Origin: Apiosordaria backusii
Taxonomy: Eukaryota; Ascomycota; Sordariomycetes; Sordariales; Lasiosphaeriaceae
Assembly: GCA_030549205.1 (NCBI GenBank)
Contig: JAUKTV010000006.1
Coordinates: forward strand, 1,320,501 to 1,384,500
Reading direction: 5' to 3'
Length of the DNA: 64,000 bases
In this document: piece by piece, positions 11,398 to 23,903 of the stretch
Layout: the number at the start of each line of letters is the position of its first letter
How positions within the stretch are numbered: position 1 is the stretch's first letter
Made by a program: the position numbers and the translations under genes
Notes under the pieces: model-generated
What the model was told of the DNA's origin: nothing
The model's input: the letters and a program-made list of their open reading frames with translations, nothing else
Databases searched by the model: none

Positions 11398-11807
11398 AAA
11401 GAGCTGAATTTTATTGGCCAATGGCTGAGGTAAAAAGTAGGGCGGGGCCCACTTTTACCGTAACCTATAGACCAATGAGATAGCCTTGCTACCTAGGGGT
11501 ACCTACTAGGCATAGGTTCAGCTGTAAAGCTATAGCTATACCGAAACCGGCTAAGGGGACATTTATCGAAGCCTTACGGGGCTAGAGGCGTTAGGATAGC
11601 TTAGAAGCTGGGTATAAGTGAGGATAAAGGGGTTTTAGTCCAGTTAAACCTAGATAGGCTAGATAAAAATATATAGGTTTTCTCTTGAAATATGTAGTGG
11701 CCTTACGGCTTATATATAGCGACCTCCTTAGTTAAGTATAGATAGGCTGATTCCCAATCTACTATGACGTTTAACGACGTTCAATATCATTTTAAAAAAA
11801 AAAAAAA
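11310..11807 (+). mobile_element. tRNA-derived SINE with poly(A) tail and target duplication
   Basis: The element has the three-part layout of a tRNA-derived SINE: a tRNA-like head (11310-11397), a ~390-bp body of near-normal GC content, and an A-run (11794-11809). It is flanked by AACTCTAAATTT (11298-11309) and AACTATAAATTT (11808-11819), a 12-bp target duplication with one mismatch. The tail and the second duplication share two A residues. The body keeps many CpG and CpA sites and is not visibly RIP-altered, in contrast to everything around it. SINEs are known to be mobilised in trans by LINE machinery; no LINE was recognised in the window. No second copy was seen in the window. Confidence 0.85.
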
Positions 11808-11819
11808 AACTATAAATTT

Positions 11820-12835
11820 TAAAAAAACTCTGAAATATATAAAACGTTAAAAAATCTGTTTTTATTTAATTGCAGCTTTTAACTTAAAATTTAATAAAGC
11901 TTTGCTAAAGTAGTAAAGTAATAAAAGTAGTAATTTTAGTTACTTTAAACGTAATAAATCTAAAATCTCTATATAAACTAAAGTCCTTTAGATTCTAAAC
12001 TATTTTAGGTTTTATCCTCTATTTTATATATAGAGGAGTTTTTAATTAAATTTACGACTTAAAAGTATATATATATATATATAAACTTTTTATTTAAATA
12101 CTTTAAATGATATAAAAATATATATATAAAATATCTAAAGAGTACTTATATTAAAGTCCTTAAATTACAGTATAATATATATTACCTAGTTTAATCTATT
12201 CGAATGAAAGCTTCTTTAATTAAAAATGCTTTCTTAAAAGCTATTACCATTATAAAGGTTAATAAATATAAAAATAAAAAGGCCTTAACTGAAATATAGT
12301 TGTATTATTAAAAGAGGCCTTTATTATAAAGTTAGTATAATAAAACAGCCTATAAAGTTTAAAACGCTTTAAAAGACCTTTTTAACTTTTAACGTTTTAT
12401 TAATAAATACCTTTTAAATAAAGACCTTTTTAAAACTACCTTTAAAAAAGAAAATCAAATGTATAATTAATAAGTTTTTAGCTAGGATTATTATTTTAAC
12501 GTTTAAGTTAAAACCCCTTTAAAAAGTAGTTTTAATATTTACAACTTTTAACCTTTTAAACCTTAAAAGGTTGTAAATATAAAAATTATATAATTAGAAT
12601 TTTATAAAAGAAGAATAATTTTCTTTAAGTTTATTAATTTTACTAAAAATAAATTAAAAAAAAGAAATGAAAATATTAATCTATCTATTAGTAAATATTA
12701 AAAGTTAATATATATAAATTATATATAATTTTTATTCTTATATATAAAATAAATAAAGTTTTTTAAAATATAATAAAAAGTAATAAAATAAAGTTACTAT
12801 TTAAAAGCTTTAAAATAGTATTGCTATAATTAGAG
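11820..12835. other. AT-rich RIP-altered DNA, no feature recognised
   Basis: High TpA content, no frame longer than a few dozen codons, and no clear similarity to the retroelements described elsewhere in the window. Confidence 0.4.
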
Positions 12836-14590
12836 TTTTTATATAGTAAGTAAATGCTATTAGCTAAGCTTTTATATTATAAGTAAGCGCTATTAGATAG
12901 AGCTTCTATATAGTAGGTAAGTGCTATTAAGTAAAGTTTATATACAGTAAATAAGCGCTATTAATTAAGTTTCTATATAGTAAATAAGTATTATTAAATA
13001 AAGCTTATATATAGTAAGTAAATGCTATTAAATAAAGCTTTTATATAATTTAACTTAAAGTTTAAAACTAACTGACAATTTAAGTTTCCTTTAATATTAA
13101 GAAATTAAAAATAAGTAAGTAAATGCTATTAAGTAAAGCTTTTATATAGTTTAATTTAAAGTTTAAAATTAACTAATAGTTTAGATTTTCTTTACTATTA
13201 AGAAACTAAGAATAGGTCAGTAAGTGCTATTAAATAGAACTTATATATAATAAATAAATGTTCTTAAAAGTAAAGCTTCTATATAGTAAGTAAATGCTAT
13301 TAAAACTAGAGTTTTAATTAAAGGTTATTACTTATAACTATAATATAAAGCTTTAAAAGATATAGGATAAGTAAATGCTATTAAAAGCAGAACTTTTATA
13401 TAATAATAAGTATTAAGGTAAAGCTTTAATTAAAAGTTACTATTTATAACTATAATATAGAGCTTTAAGAGATATAGGGTAAGTAAGCGTTACTAGAAGT
13501 AGAGTTTCTATATAGTAGGCGACCTAATAGTACTTATATATAGTTAATAAGCAAATACTATTAAGTAAAGCTTCTATATAGTAGCTAAACGCTACTAAGT
13601 AGAGCCTATATATAGTAAGTAAATGCTATTAAATAAAGCCTCTATACAGTTTAACTTAAAGTTTAGAATTAACCGATAGTTTAGGTTTCTTTTAATATTA
13701 AGAAATTAAGAATAGGTCAGTAAGTGCTATTAAGTAAAGCTTCTATATAGTAAGCAAATACTATTAGGTAAAGCTTCTATATAGTTTAATTTAAAGTTTA
13801 GAATTAACTGACAGTTTAGGTTTCCTTTAATATTAAGAAACTAAGAACAGGTTAATAAGTGCTATTAAGTAAAGCTTATTTAATTTAAAGCTTAGAACTA
13901 ATCAATAGTTTAGGTTTTCTTTAATATCGAGAAACTAAGAATAGGTTAGTAAGCGTTACTAGGTAAAGCTTATTTAACTTAAAGCTTAGAATTAACTAAC
14001 AGTTTAGGTTTCCTTTAATATTAAGAAATTAAGAATAGATTAGTAAGCGCTATTAAGTAAAGCTTACATACGGTAAGCAAATGCTATTAAGTACAGCTTC
14101 TATATAGTAGCTAAGTATTACTAAATAAAGCCTATATATAGTAAGTAAGTATTATTAAGTAAAGCTTCTATATAGTTTAACTTAAAGTTTAAAACTAACT
14201 AACAGTTTAAGTTTCCTTCTATATTAAAAAACTATAAATAGGTTGGCAAGCGCTATTAAGTAGAGCTTATATATAGTAAGCAAGTGCTATTAAATAAAGC
14301 TTATATATAGTAAGCAAATACTATTAAGTAAAGCTTCTATATAGTTTAACTTAAAGCTTAAAACTAACCAATAGTTTAAGTTTCTTTTAATATTAAGAAA
14401 CTAAAAATAGGTAAGTAAGTGCTATTAAATAAAGCTTATATATAGTAAGCAAGTGCTATTAGGTAAAGATTATATATAGTAAGTAAGCGTTATTAAGTAT
14501 AGTTTATATACTGTAAGTAAGTGCTATTAGGTAGAGGTTATATACTATAAGCAAATACTGTTAAGTACAGCTTATATACTATAAGTAAAT
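12836..14590. repeat. AT-rich minisatellite array, ~34-bp unit with longer composite units
   Basis: The unit GCTATTAAGTAAAGCTTATA followed by TATAGTAAGCAAGT (34 bp) recurs dozens of times. At intervals a ~75-bp insert containing TTTAACTTAAAGTTTA, an AACTGACAGTTTAGG-type stretch and TTAATATTAAGAAACTAAGA is interposed, so a higher-order composite repeat is superimposed on the 34-bp period. Variants differ mostly by A/G and C/T exchanges. Confidence 0.8.
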
Positions 14591-15197
14591 ATTTAAAAAT
14601 ATAGTTTTTAAAGGATTATTATTATATAGGTTAAGTAAATTAGTTCATTACTAGGTTTAATGACTTTTTTAAAATAACTTAGTATTAATATTAATACTAT
14701 TAGTTATAATTTAAAGAAATTAAAATTAAGTAAAGTATTTTATAAGGTTATAAACAGTAATATTATTAATAACTAAAATTTATTATAAAGCTTTAAATAA
14801 TAATATTATTAATTTAATGAATTTATTATAAAGTTATAAATAGTAATATTATTAATAAATTTTTTTAAATTAATATAAATAGTATTTTTAAAAATGATAA
14901 AATTCTTATTAACATTATAAATAAAAGATTAAGTAATAGGAAAAATAGGAATATATTTTTAATATTTATAGTAAAAATAATAATATTAAAGTAAAATATA
15001 AAACAATAGAGGAAAGACTAAATAAACTAAAGGCTTACCGAAACTTTATATCTTTATATTATAAAAGAATATACTTAATAAAAAGACTTAGAAAGTCCGA
15101 AGTAAGCTATAAAGGGCTTAATAGCTTTCTTTAAAATATCTTATACTAAATTTAAATATAATAGAAATTTAATATTTTTATTAAATGGCAATATTTT
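14591..15197. other. AT-rich stretch between minisatellite and solo LTR
   Basis: Contains short local duplications of AATAGTAATATTATTAAT-like text around 14750-14860. No gene or identifiable element. Confidence 0.4.
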
Positions 15198-16031
15198 TAT
15201 TAAACTAAGTCTTTATAAAGCTTAAGTTTATAGTAAGTAGCTACTATTATATTATATAATAGAAGTTTAAATTAAAAATCTTACTTATTAATTATTCAGT
15301 ATTTACTTAGTATCTTATTTTACTATAGAGCTATTTAAAAGCCTATATTCTACTAACTAGTAAACTAAACTGCTTATAATTTTATATTTAAACTATTAAG
15401 GCTTACTACTATAAATAGTATAAATAGCCTAATCCTAACTTTATCTTAATCTATATTTTAAATTAAAGGTACTTAGTTTTATAGTTCTTTTATATAACTA
15501 TAAGTGGATTTTTAAAAAGCTATAAACTATATTAACTTAACTACTTATAAAACCTATAGTTAACTATTAGGCTAATTAAATTAGCATAAAAATAGTAAGC
15601 CTATAAATAAGTAGGTATATTATTATTATATTAAATTATAAGCCTATAGGCTCTATAGGTTAAAAGCTATAAAGGATTTAGTAAGTAGTTTATAGGGTTT
15701 AATAAGCTTTAAAGTTAACTAAACTATACTTTAATCTATTTATTTATTAAAGTATATAAAGTACTATATATTAATTAATAAGTATATAGTAAAGGTCGAA
15801 TATAAACTTTACTATAGAAAATATTATAGTAAATTTATAAAAAGCTAATACTATAATATAATTATTTACTTACTATTGTCCTATTCTCTAATACTTATAA
15901 GGTACTATATACTAATACCTTAATACTAAGCTATAAATATTATATATAAGACTTTTACTATACTATAAGCTAATATATAAGTATTAATTATAAAGCCTTT
16001 AAGCTTATAATTAACTATACCTATTCTAATA
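15198..16031 (+). mobile_element. Solo LTR of Copia-B (834 bp)
   Basis: It starts TATTAAACTAAGTC and ends CCTATTCTAATA, matching both ends of the Copia-B LTR, with the same 834-bp length as the LTR at 6587-7420. Neither side continues into Copia-B internal sequence, so it is a solo LTR, the usual product of LTR-LTR recombination. The flanking pentamers ATTTT and ATATT match at four of five positions, a doubtful target duplication. It is heavily RIP-altered throughout. Confidence 0.85.
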
Positions 16032-16939
16032 ATATTTAAATATTTAAGTCTTTTATATAAAGTTTTATAGATAATTATATAATACTATTTATATTAATAA
16101 AAAGAAATATTATATAAAATTCTTTAAATATTAAAGGTTTTATTATAAAATAGTTAACTTTAAAAGTTTAAATATTTCTTAATAGTTTAAAAAATAAATA
16201 TTAATAAGTATTTAAATAAGTATAATTTACTTACTATAATAAAGGATATATTTTAATATAATAGTAATTAGTAGAAATTAAAAGTTTTTTAATTATAGAA
16301 GGGTATTTAATGTAATTATTAAAAGAAAACTTAAAGTATAAAAGCATAAGAAAAAAAGATATAGTATTAATAATATAAAGCTATATTAAAAAAAAAAAGA
16401 TAAACTTTAAAATAAAGAAGTATTAAAATTTTAATAAAGATAATAGATTTAATTTTAAAGGTATATCTGTTTTTTTTATAATAGCGATCACTTTATATTT
16501 AATATTTACTATAGCTATAGCTTACAATTAAATTAAACTAATAAAGATATTATATATAATTATATTTAAAATAGTACTTCCTTTATAAAGAAATTACTTT
16601 AATATATACTTTATTTATAAAATTAATATAATCATTAGCTTTATTAATATAATTTATTTTTTAAAATAGGTATTTAATTTATAAAAGAGAGTTGAAATAA
16701 AAAACTAAAGCGTTTTAACTTTTTTAATAAAATTATCTTTATAGATTTCTTTTTTATTTGTAATTACCTATTTTAAGGTCTTTTTATTATAATAGAAAGA
16801 TATATAGTATAATTCTCTATAAAAGAAAATATAAGATTGTAATTTTAGCCTTTTATAACTATAATATAATTTAATATATAATATTTAAGTTATTTTATAT
16901 AATAATGTATAGAGTTTTAATAATTTAAATGTATAGTAA
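16032..16939. other. AT-rich DNA without recognised feature
   Basis: RIP-like composition with scattered purine runs. No reading frame, tandem array or retroelement domain was recognised. Confidence 0.4.
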
Positions 16940-16953
16940 AAGTCTAATATAAT

Positions 16954-17922
16954 GTTTCTCTAAGAAGTAGAGCTTCTAAAAAAAAAATTCTTTTACAACG
17001 CTATACCCGGCGTTAGTTCTCTTTATAGCTAATTTAATATACTACTTAAACTATTTAAAGCTACCGTTATAGTTATATACTTATTATATAGTTAAACCTT
17101 CTACCGTCGAATTTAATAATAAGCTTATGTAATAATATTATAGCTAAACCTTCTAAACGCCTCCTTTACTACCGAATTGCTTATAACCATACTAATAACT
17201 TCCTTACTAGCTTACATTAAGGCTAAACACTAGCGCTTATATAAAGTTAAAAAAGATCCTATCTACTCTTCTTTGCCATTCCTTTCCTACATTACTTACT
17301 ACATTTCTCTCTTACATTACCTACTACATTCCTTTCCTACATTACCTACCACATTCCTCTCTTATACTACCTACTATATTAAAACTTAATTGATTATAGT
17401 ACTAAGTATAGATCTATCCTATATAACTTAATAACTAAAAGATAGTACTAATATAATAGTAATATATAATTATATTAAAAGCCTATAAGTATAAAATCCT
17501 AAAGCTAAATTATTATAAGTACTTTGAATTTACCGATATTATAATAGCTATACCGAAAAAAGATAGTAATAAATAGAATTTAAACGTTACCCTTATTAAA
17601 GAATTAACTATATATACCGTTGCTACTCTATTTTATACTAAATATATTAACCTTTATCGATTTGGATAGGATTTGATCGGTCTTAAGCCGAGGTATTGGA
17701 TTGAAGATAAAATGACTTAAAAGAAAGCTTTCGAAAAGAAGGATAAAGTAGAAGACTGGTTAGCGAAGTTAATCGATATTACAGTAGTAATCGTAAAAGA
17801 TAAGATAGCCTAATAGATTAAGTAGCTAGTTTAATAGCTATATTAAATAGCCTAAAGATACTATTGTATTGATCGTAAGCATCTATATATCACATCTTAT
17901 ATATATACCACTGAACCTTAAG
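16954..17922 (+). mobile_element. Unrecognised ~970-bp element, copy 1, with 14-bp target duplication
   Basis: The element runs from GTTTCTCTAAGAAGTAGAGC to ACCACTGAACCTTAAG. It is bounded on both sides by AAGTCTAATATAAT (16940-16953 and 17923-17936), an exact 14-bp duplication. A second copy in the same orientation lies at 18757-19735 at a different target. There is no LTR, terminal inverted repeat or poly(A) tail. Inside are four exact-length 25-bp repeats (17281-17380, unit CCTTTCCTACATTAC plus CTACTACATT) and, in the last ~270 bp, a decayed plus-strand frame. That frame retains text such as DLIGLKPRYWIED, KKAFEKKDKVEDWLAKLID and RKHLYITSYIYTTEP, with TAA/TAG codons at probable former Gln sites. 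The frame ends in a TAA at the element's last bases. The family is unknown to me. Confidence 0.75.
17281..17380 (+). repeat. Four 25-bp tandem repeats inside element copy 1
   Basis: Units at 17281, 17306, 17331 and 17356, each 25 bp and ending CTACTACATT or a close variant. The same four units occur in copy 2 at 19086-19185, so the array is an original part of the element. Confidence 0.8.
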
Positions 17923-17936
17923 AAGTCTAATATAAT

Positions 17937-18741
17937 TTATAATAGGTTAATTCTTTAAAGTCCTATAAAGGTATTAAGAATACTTAAAGGTATATATTTA
18001 TATAGCTTTTTAAGATAAGTCGTACTTATTATTTATAAAAATTGTTTTATACTATAATTTTTAATAAGGATTTAATATAGGCGTTAATAGTAAATTCGTT
18101 AAAGGCTTTGTTTTTTTTTATATCTTTTTTAATAAAGTAGGGTAGTTTACGATTTTATTATTTATAATTAATTTATAATAAAATACTTCATCAACCTTTA
18201 TATTTTAATAGTTTTTAATTAAGTATTAAAAATTTAAAAAAGCCTTTTATAAAAAATCTAATAGTATACTTTTAAAGCCTTTAACTTTAATTATATTATT
18301 AAACTATACTATTATTTAAAGATTTTCTAATAGTCTTTATATAATAATAATAGTAACTTATAATATATTGTAAGTATTATTTACTTTAATAATAAAGACC
18401 TTTTACTTTTATTAATTAATTAAAGCCTTCAGTTATCTTTTCCTTTTTTTAAAAAATCATATAATTATAACTAACTTTAATATTTCTTAAAATATTATAT
18501 AACCTATTAAAATTATCTTTTTAATTAAAAGGTATTAAACTTTATATTATGTTAAATAATAGAAATTATATATAGTTTATATTTAATTATAGATTTCTTT
18601 AAATAAATAATAAAGTTATAAAGAAAAATATATTTAAGTTGATATTTAAATACTATAGTAGTTTAAATTTTTAAAGTAAATGATAGATTTAAATACATTT
18701 TAATACTATAAATTAATAACTATAAAGTATATTAAAAAAAA
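17937..18741. other. AT-rich spacer between the two ~970-bp elements
   Basis: No gene or repeat recognised. Composition is RIP-like. Confidence 0.4.
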
Positions 18742-18756
18742 CCCTTTAATTAATAT

Positions 18757-19735
18757 GTCTCTCTAAAAAGTGGAGCTTCTAAAAAAAATTTCTTTTATAA
18801 CGCTATACCCGGCATTGGTTCTCTTCATAGCTAATTTAGTATGCTACTTAAATTACTTAAAGATACCGTTATAGTTACATACTTATTATATAGTTAAACC
18901 TTCCACCGTTAAGTTCAACAATAAGCTTATATAATAATATTATAGTTAAACCTTTTAAACACTTCCTTTACTACTAAATTGCTTATAACTATGCCGATAG
19001 CTTCCTCGCTAGCCTATACTAAGGCCAAATACCAGCACCTATATAAAGTTAAAAAGGATCTTATTTACTACTTTTCTTTACCATTCCTCTTCTATATTAC
19101 CTACTATATTCCTTTCCTATATCATCTACTACATTCCTTTCCTACATTACTCACTACATTCCTCTGCTATACTACCTACTATATTAAGACTTAATTAACT
19201 ATTTACAGTACTAAGTATAGGTCTATCCTATATAATTTAATAATTGAAAGATAGTACTAATATAATAATAGTATACAATCTACTACACCGAAAGCCTATA
19301 AGTATAAAATCTTAAGGCTAAGTCGCTACAAGTACCTTAAATTTACTAATATTATAATAGCTATATTAAAGAAAGATAGTAATAAGTAAAATATAAATAT
19401 CGCCCTTACTAAAGAGTTAACTATATATACCGTTACTATTCTATTTTATATTAAATACATTAACTTCTATTAATTTAAATAGGATTTGATTGGTCTTAAG
19501 CTTAGGTATTGGATTAAGAATAAAACGATTTAAAAAAAAGCTTTCGAAAAGAAGGATAAGGTAAAAGACTAGTTAGCAAAGTTAATCGATATCGCAGTAG
19601 TGATCGTAAAAGATAAGACAGTCTAATAGATTAAGTAGCCAGTCTAATAGTTATATTAAATAGTCTAAAGATACTGTTGTGTTGATCGTAAATATCTGTA
19701 TATTACGTCTTGTGTATATACCACCGAACCTTAAG
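18757..19735 (+). mobile_element. Unrecognised ~970-bp element, copy 2, with ~14-bp target duplication
   Basis: This 979-bp copy runs from GTCTCTCTAAAAAGTGGAGC to ACCACCGAACCTTAAG. It is flanked by CCCTTTAATTAATA (18742-18755) and CCCTTTAATTAACA (from 19736), a 14-bp duplication with one C/T difference. It parallels copy 1 along its whole length, with mostly transition differences. It keeps the four 25-bp repeats (19086-19185), inside a 71-codon open frame that is probably fortuitous. The terminal decayed frame reads DLIGLKLRYWIK, KKAFEKKDKVKD and DRKYLYITSCVYTTEP before its final TAA. Two independent insertions with different duplications but identical ends fix the element's limits. Variable 12-15-bp duplications are typical of target-primed reverse transcription in non-LTR elements; this assignment is inference. 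Confidence 0.75.
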
Positions 19736-19750
19736 CCCTTTAATTAACAA

Positions 19751-22700
19751 TTATTAGGTAAATTTAAAAGTAGTAGATATATAGTACTATAAAATTTTAT
19801 TAGTTAGCTTTTTAAAAAAACATCGACATTTTTATTATATTATATAAGTTTATAGTTATATTATTTATTATTTAAAATCACTATATATTTAATCTTCTGC
19901 ATTTGGCTATTACTATTACCTTTACTACTATTACCTTTACTACTATTACCATTACTACTACTACCATTATTACTATTATTATTACTACTACCATTATTAC
20001 TATTACTACTATTTCCTCCTTTAATTGTACAGTCCCTTATTTCCAGCCTTTTATAATTACTATTTAAACTATATTTAAATCTATAATCTCTTTACTTACA
20101 ATTTCTATAATACCTTTCCTAATATCTTTTTATATAGTAATAGTCTAAAAATAGTCTATAATTGAGATTCTTAATATAGTCGCTATAGGTTATATTAATT
20201 ATACTATAGTTTTAGATTATAATTGCATTAAGATAGTTAAAGCAGGTAATAACCTTAGCTAAATAGATCCAGTTTTTATAGATCTTAATATTTTTAAAAA
20301 AAAAAGCCTAAAAAGTAACCTATTAATTCTATATTTTATATATTAGTATACTACTTTTAATATTATATAGAAGGAACTTATATTAATATAGTAAGGCCTT
20401 ATTATTATATAAACGATCTCCTAACTTATATAGAGAATAATAATATTACTATTATCATTACTATCGCTAAAGCTAACTACTATATATAGAATAGTTATAT
20501 TTATAGTTATATTCTTTAAATAATTTATTTTTATTTAATTTTAAAAGAAAGACCTCGATTAAAATCGAACCCTTAACTTTTTAAAAGAATCGTATAAAAT
20601 ATACTACTTAGTTACTTACTTATTAGTACCTAATTTTATTTAACTAAGTACTTAACCTTTCAATTACTTTATATATATACTACTATACAGTTATTATATA
20701 ATAATAATAGAGTTATAGAGCTACCGTATAGTATAAGCATTATAATTATACAATTATAATAGAGTTATAAAGTTACTATATAATATAAGTATTATAATTA
20801 TATAATTATATAAAAGTTATAACTACCCTATACAGTATATAGTAAGGATATTAATTAAATATATCCTAACTTTAATTTAAAATAGTCATTTATTACTATT
20901 TATCGCTAGTACTTAATATTAAACTTTAAACTAACTTTATATAACCTTTCTAACTTTATATTATATAAAAGCCACTATATCTTTAATCTTTACTATAGAA
21001 CTATTTACTATTATATAACCTTACTTAGTCTTTATTTATAAACAGTATAAATTAAGCATTTTTATTAATAAAGTCTTAACTTACCTTTATATAAAGTACT
21101 GTAAACTTAAACCAATAGAATATACTAATATTATATAAGCTTATAAAGACTTCTTAACTATTTTTTAAAAATAAAAAGACCTTTAGACCTTTTAACTTTC
21201 CTAATTACCAATTTCTATTATTAATAAACTTTATCTACTTACCTTTAAAGGCTTATAGTATAAAGCCTATTTATATATTATTATAATTAAATATATAATA
21301 TAAAAATACTATTGTATAAAGTATAATTAATAGAACTTAAATAGTAAAGAAGGAAATATTAAAGCTATATAAAGTATAAAAGTCCTATAGAAGACTGGAG
21401 TTTTCTACTAACGTTTTTTTTATAACTATCTTAGTATTAATTTCTTTAAAGTTATCTTTAAATTATCTTTAATATTAGTTTTACTATTTACCTTTTAAAG
21501 TAATATTAAATAAGAAAGAAAGGAAATAGATAAAGAGTTTATACTTACTTTTTAAATAACTATTTAATTACTATAATAGTAAATAAAGCTTATAGTAATA
21601 AGTAAGGGAAAGCTAATATTAAATCTATAGGTTATAAAGATAAGTTAGGCTTAATATTTTAAGTTATATAATAAAGAATGTCTTTTTTATACGGTATTAC
21701 TTTAATTTAATAAAGGTTAAGTAAATAGTATAGATAATTAAAAGATAAAGGCCTTAATTATTATTTAAAAGTATATTAGATATATTGCTTTAAATACAGT
21801 TAGTAAATTAATATATAATAAGGTTAGTATTATAGTACTTTTTAAAATAAATAGGAAGTCTATAAATTAGAAGCTAAAGAAGCAATATACTTTAAAGCTA
21901 AAACGATATATAGTAGAAAAGTATAGTACTATTTAAAAAAAGGTCTTTAATTACCTTTTTTATATAGTAATTTAAAAAGATAATAACCGGCTTATCTTTT
22001 ACTTTATATTAAACTAATAACGGCTTTTAAATAAGGTTATTTAAAGATTAAACAATAGTTTAAAAGTAGAAGAAGCCAATATAGAGGTTATATAATAAAA
22101 GCTAGATTAGACTTTTATCGACTTTTTCGTTTTACTTTTCGACTACTAGCTATTTAATTTTAACTATAATAGCCTCTTTTTCTCTACTTTAACTATATTA
22201 AGGTTAAAGGATAATAAAGGTTAATATACTTTAACCGATTATACTAAAGTACTTTTTAAGATTATTATATTTAACTAAGCTTTTATTATATAACAGTATA
22301 TATATGAAGTTATTAATAGTAATGGCCTTTAATATAATCTTATTAACTTTATATAATATAAAATAGCCTACTTTATAATATACCTTTATAAAGATAATTA
22401 CTTTATATTTATAAATTAGATTTTAGAATTTTATATATATAACTTTAATATTATTAATACTATACCGGCTAAAGGAAGTTTTGCCTTTTATAGTATAAAG
22501 GTTATATTCTAAAAGATCTTATTCGGTATTAATAGTTTTATTAAAATACTTTATATTTTAGTTTAATAGATTAATTATATAATATAAAAGCTAGTATTTA
22601 TATCCTAAATAGGTAATTTACTCTTTAAGGTTTTCTTAAATAAAATAGTAAATAATATTAGCTAAAAAGATATAAGATATTCCTTCCTTATTAACTTTAA

Positions 22701-23903
22701 TAATAATTGGTTATAGGAATATAAGTTATCGATAATAGGAAGAATCCTTAAAAAAAAAAAACTTTAAAAAAGCTAATTAGAAAGTAAGAATTTAACTTAA
22801 AGCTTCTATATAGTAAAAGCTATATTTTACTTTAAATAAGTTAATCTTTTTAAAGAACTTTTTCTTATTACTATTTACCTTTTAAAAGGATTGTTAAGCT
22901 ATACAATAGAATTATTAAGTTTAAAATTCTATAATATACTAATTAAAAGACTAAAGAACCTTTTTATTTAATATAGAATAGTAATAATTATACTATACTA
23001 CTATAAAGAGTTAAATAATACCAGTAGATTAAAGGTTATTTATTATTTTCTTTTTTAAAAGTTAAAGGTAAATATTGTATAATACCTTTAGCTTATCTAT
23101 CCCTTTTACCTTTTATTATAATATTAGTTTGATAGAACTATAAAGCTTATAGTATTTTTCTAAAACTATAAGTTTATATAAAGTACCTTTAATATAAGGA
23201 AATAGTATTTAAAGCCTAAAGCAATTATTAGTCTAGATTTCAAATTTTAAAAATAGTAATAGTCTTCTAATAAATTCAGTTATATACTTTAATCTTATAT
23301 TAAACGCCATTTAAATGTAAAGATTAGTATATAGGGCTAGTATTATATCGCTATTAGTATTATAAAATAGTATTTAATATATCTTCTTTTAGTTTCGATA
23401 ATCAATAGTAAAGGTTTAACCTTATATAAAGATTAGGACAATTTAAATATTAACGACAGTTTTAATAGAAGTATCGATAATTTTAACTCTGCTATTACCA
23501 TTTAAACTAGCTACTTAATTAAGATTATAGGATTAATATATACTTAGAAGATCTAATAAGGTTGGCTTAACTATAGTATACGATAAAACCGCCTTTAGTA
23601 ATTAAGTTAGTCTTAATACCAGCTTTTTACTTTTAATTAAAATAATACTATCTTTTTATAATAAGCTTAGGTTAATCTATTTATACCTTAACGATAGGCT
23701 ATATAATAAAAACAGCTTACTTAACTTAAGAATATCGATTTAACTAATTATCTTTACTAAATACTTTATAACTTAGAGGCTAAATTTAAAGGAGACTAGT
23801 TTAAAGTACTATAAGCTATTATATAAGGTACTAGCCCTATTATTTAAATAGTTAAAATAGATAGTAAGAAGAGTTTGACTTTTTTACTTTCTATATACTA
23901 TAT
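19751..23903. other. Four kilobases of AT-rich, RIP-altered DNA of unknown origin
   Basis: A TTACTA/TTACCA microsatellite lies at its left end. Beyond about 21000 the plus strand carries runs of codon-like text with many TAA/TAG, for example near 21045-21200 and 22080-22150, suggesting decayed coding sequence. I could not match it to a transposon family. It ends at the start of the full Copia-B element. Confidence 0.4.
19907..20010. repeat. TTACTA/TTACCA microsatellite
   Basis: About 100 bp of imperfect trinucleotide and hexanucleotide repeats (TAC, TAT and ACC permutations) ending before a pyrimidine tract. Confidence 0.8.

Noticed and set aside
18979..19194. A 71-codon open frame as a real gene
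   Set aside because: It lies inside the ~970-bp repeated element and mostly translates its 25-bp tandem repeats; the other copy does not keep it open.
16954..19735. The two ~970-bp repeats as LTRs of one 2.8-kb element
   Set aside because: Each copy has its own, different flanking duplication, so they are two independent insertions and the DNA between them is not an internal region.
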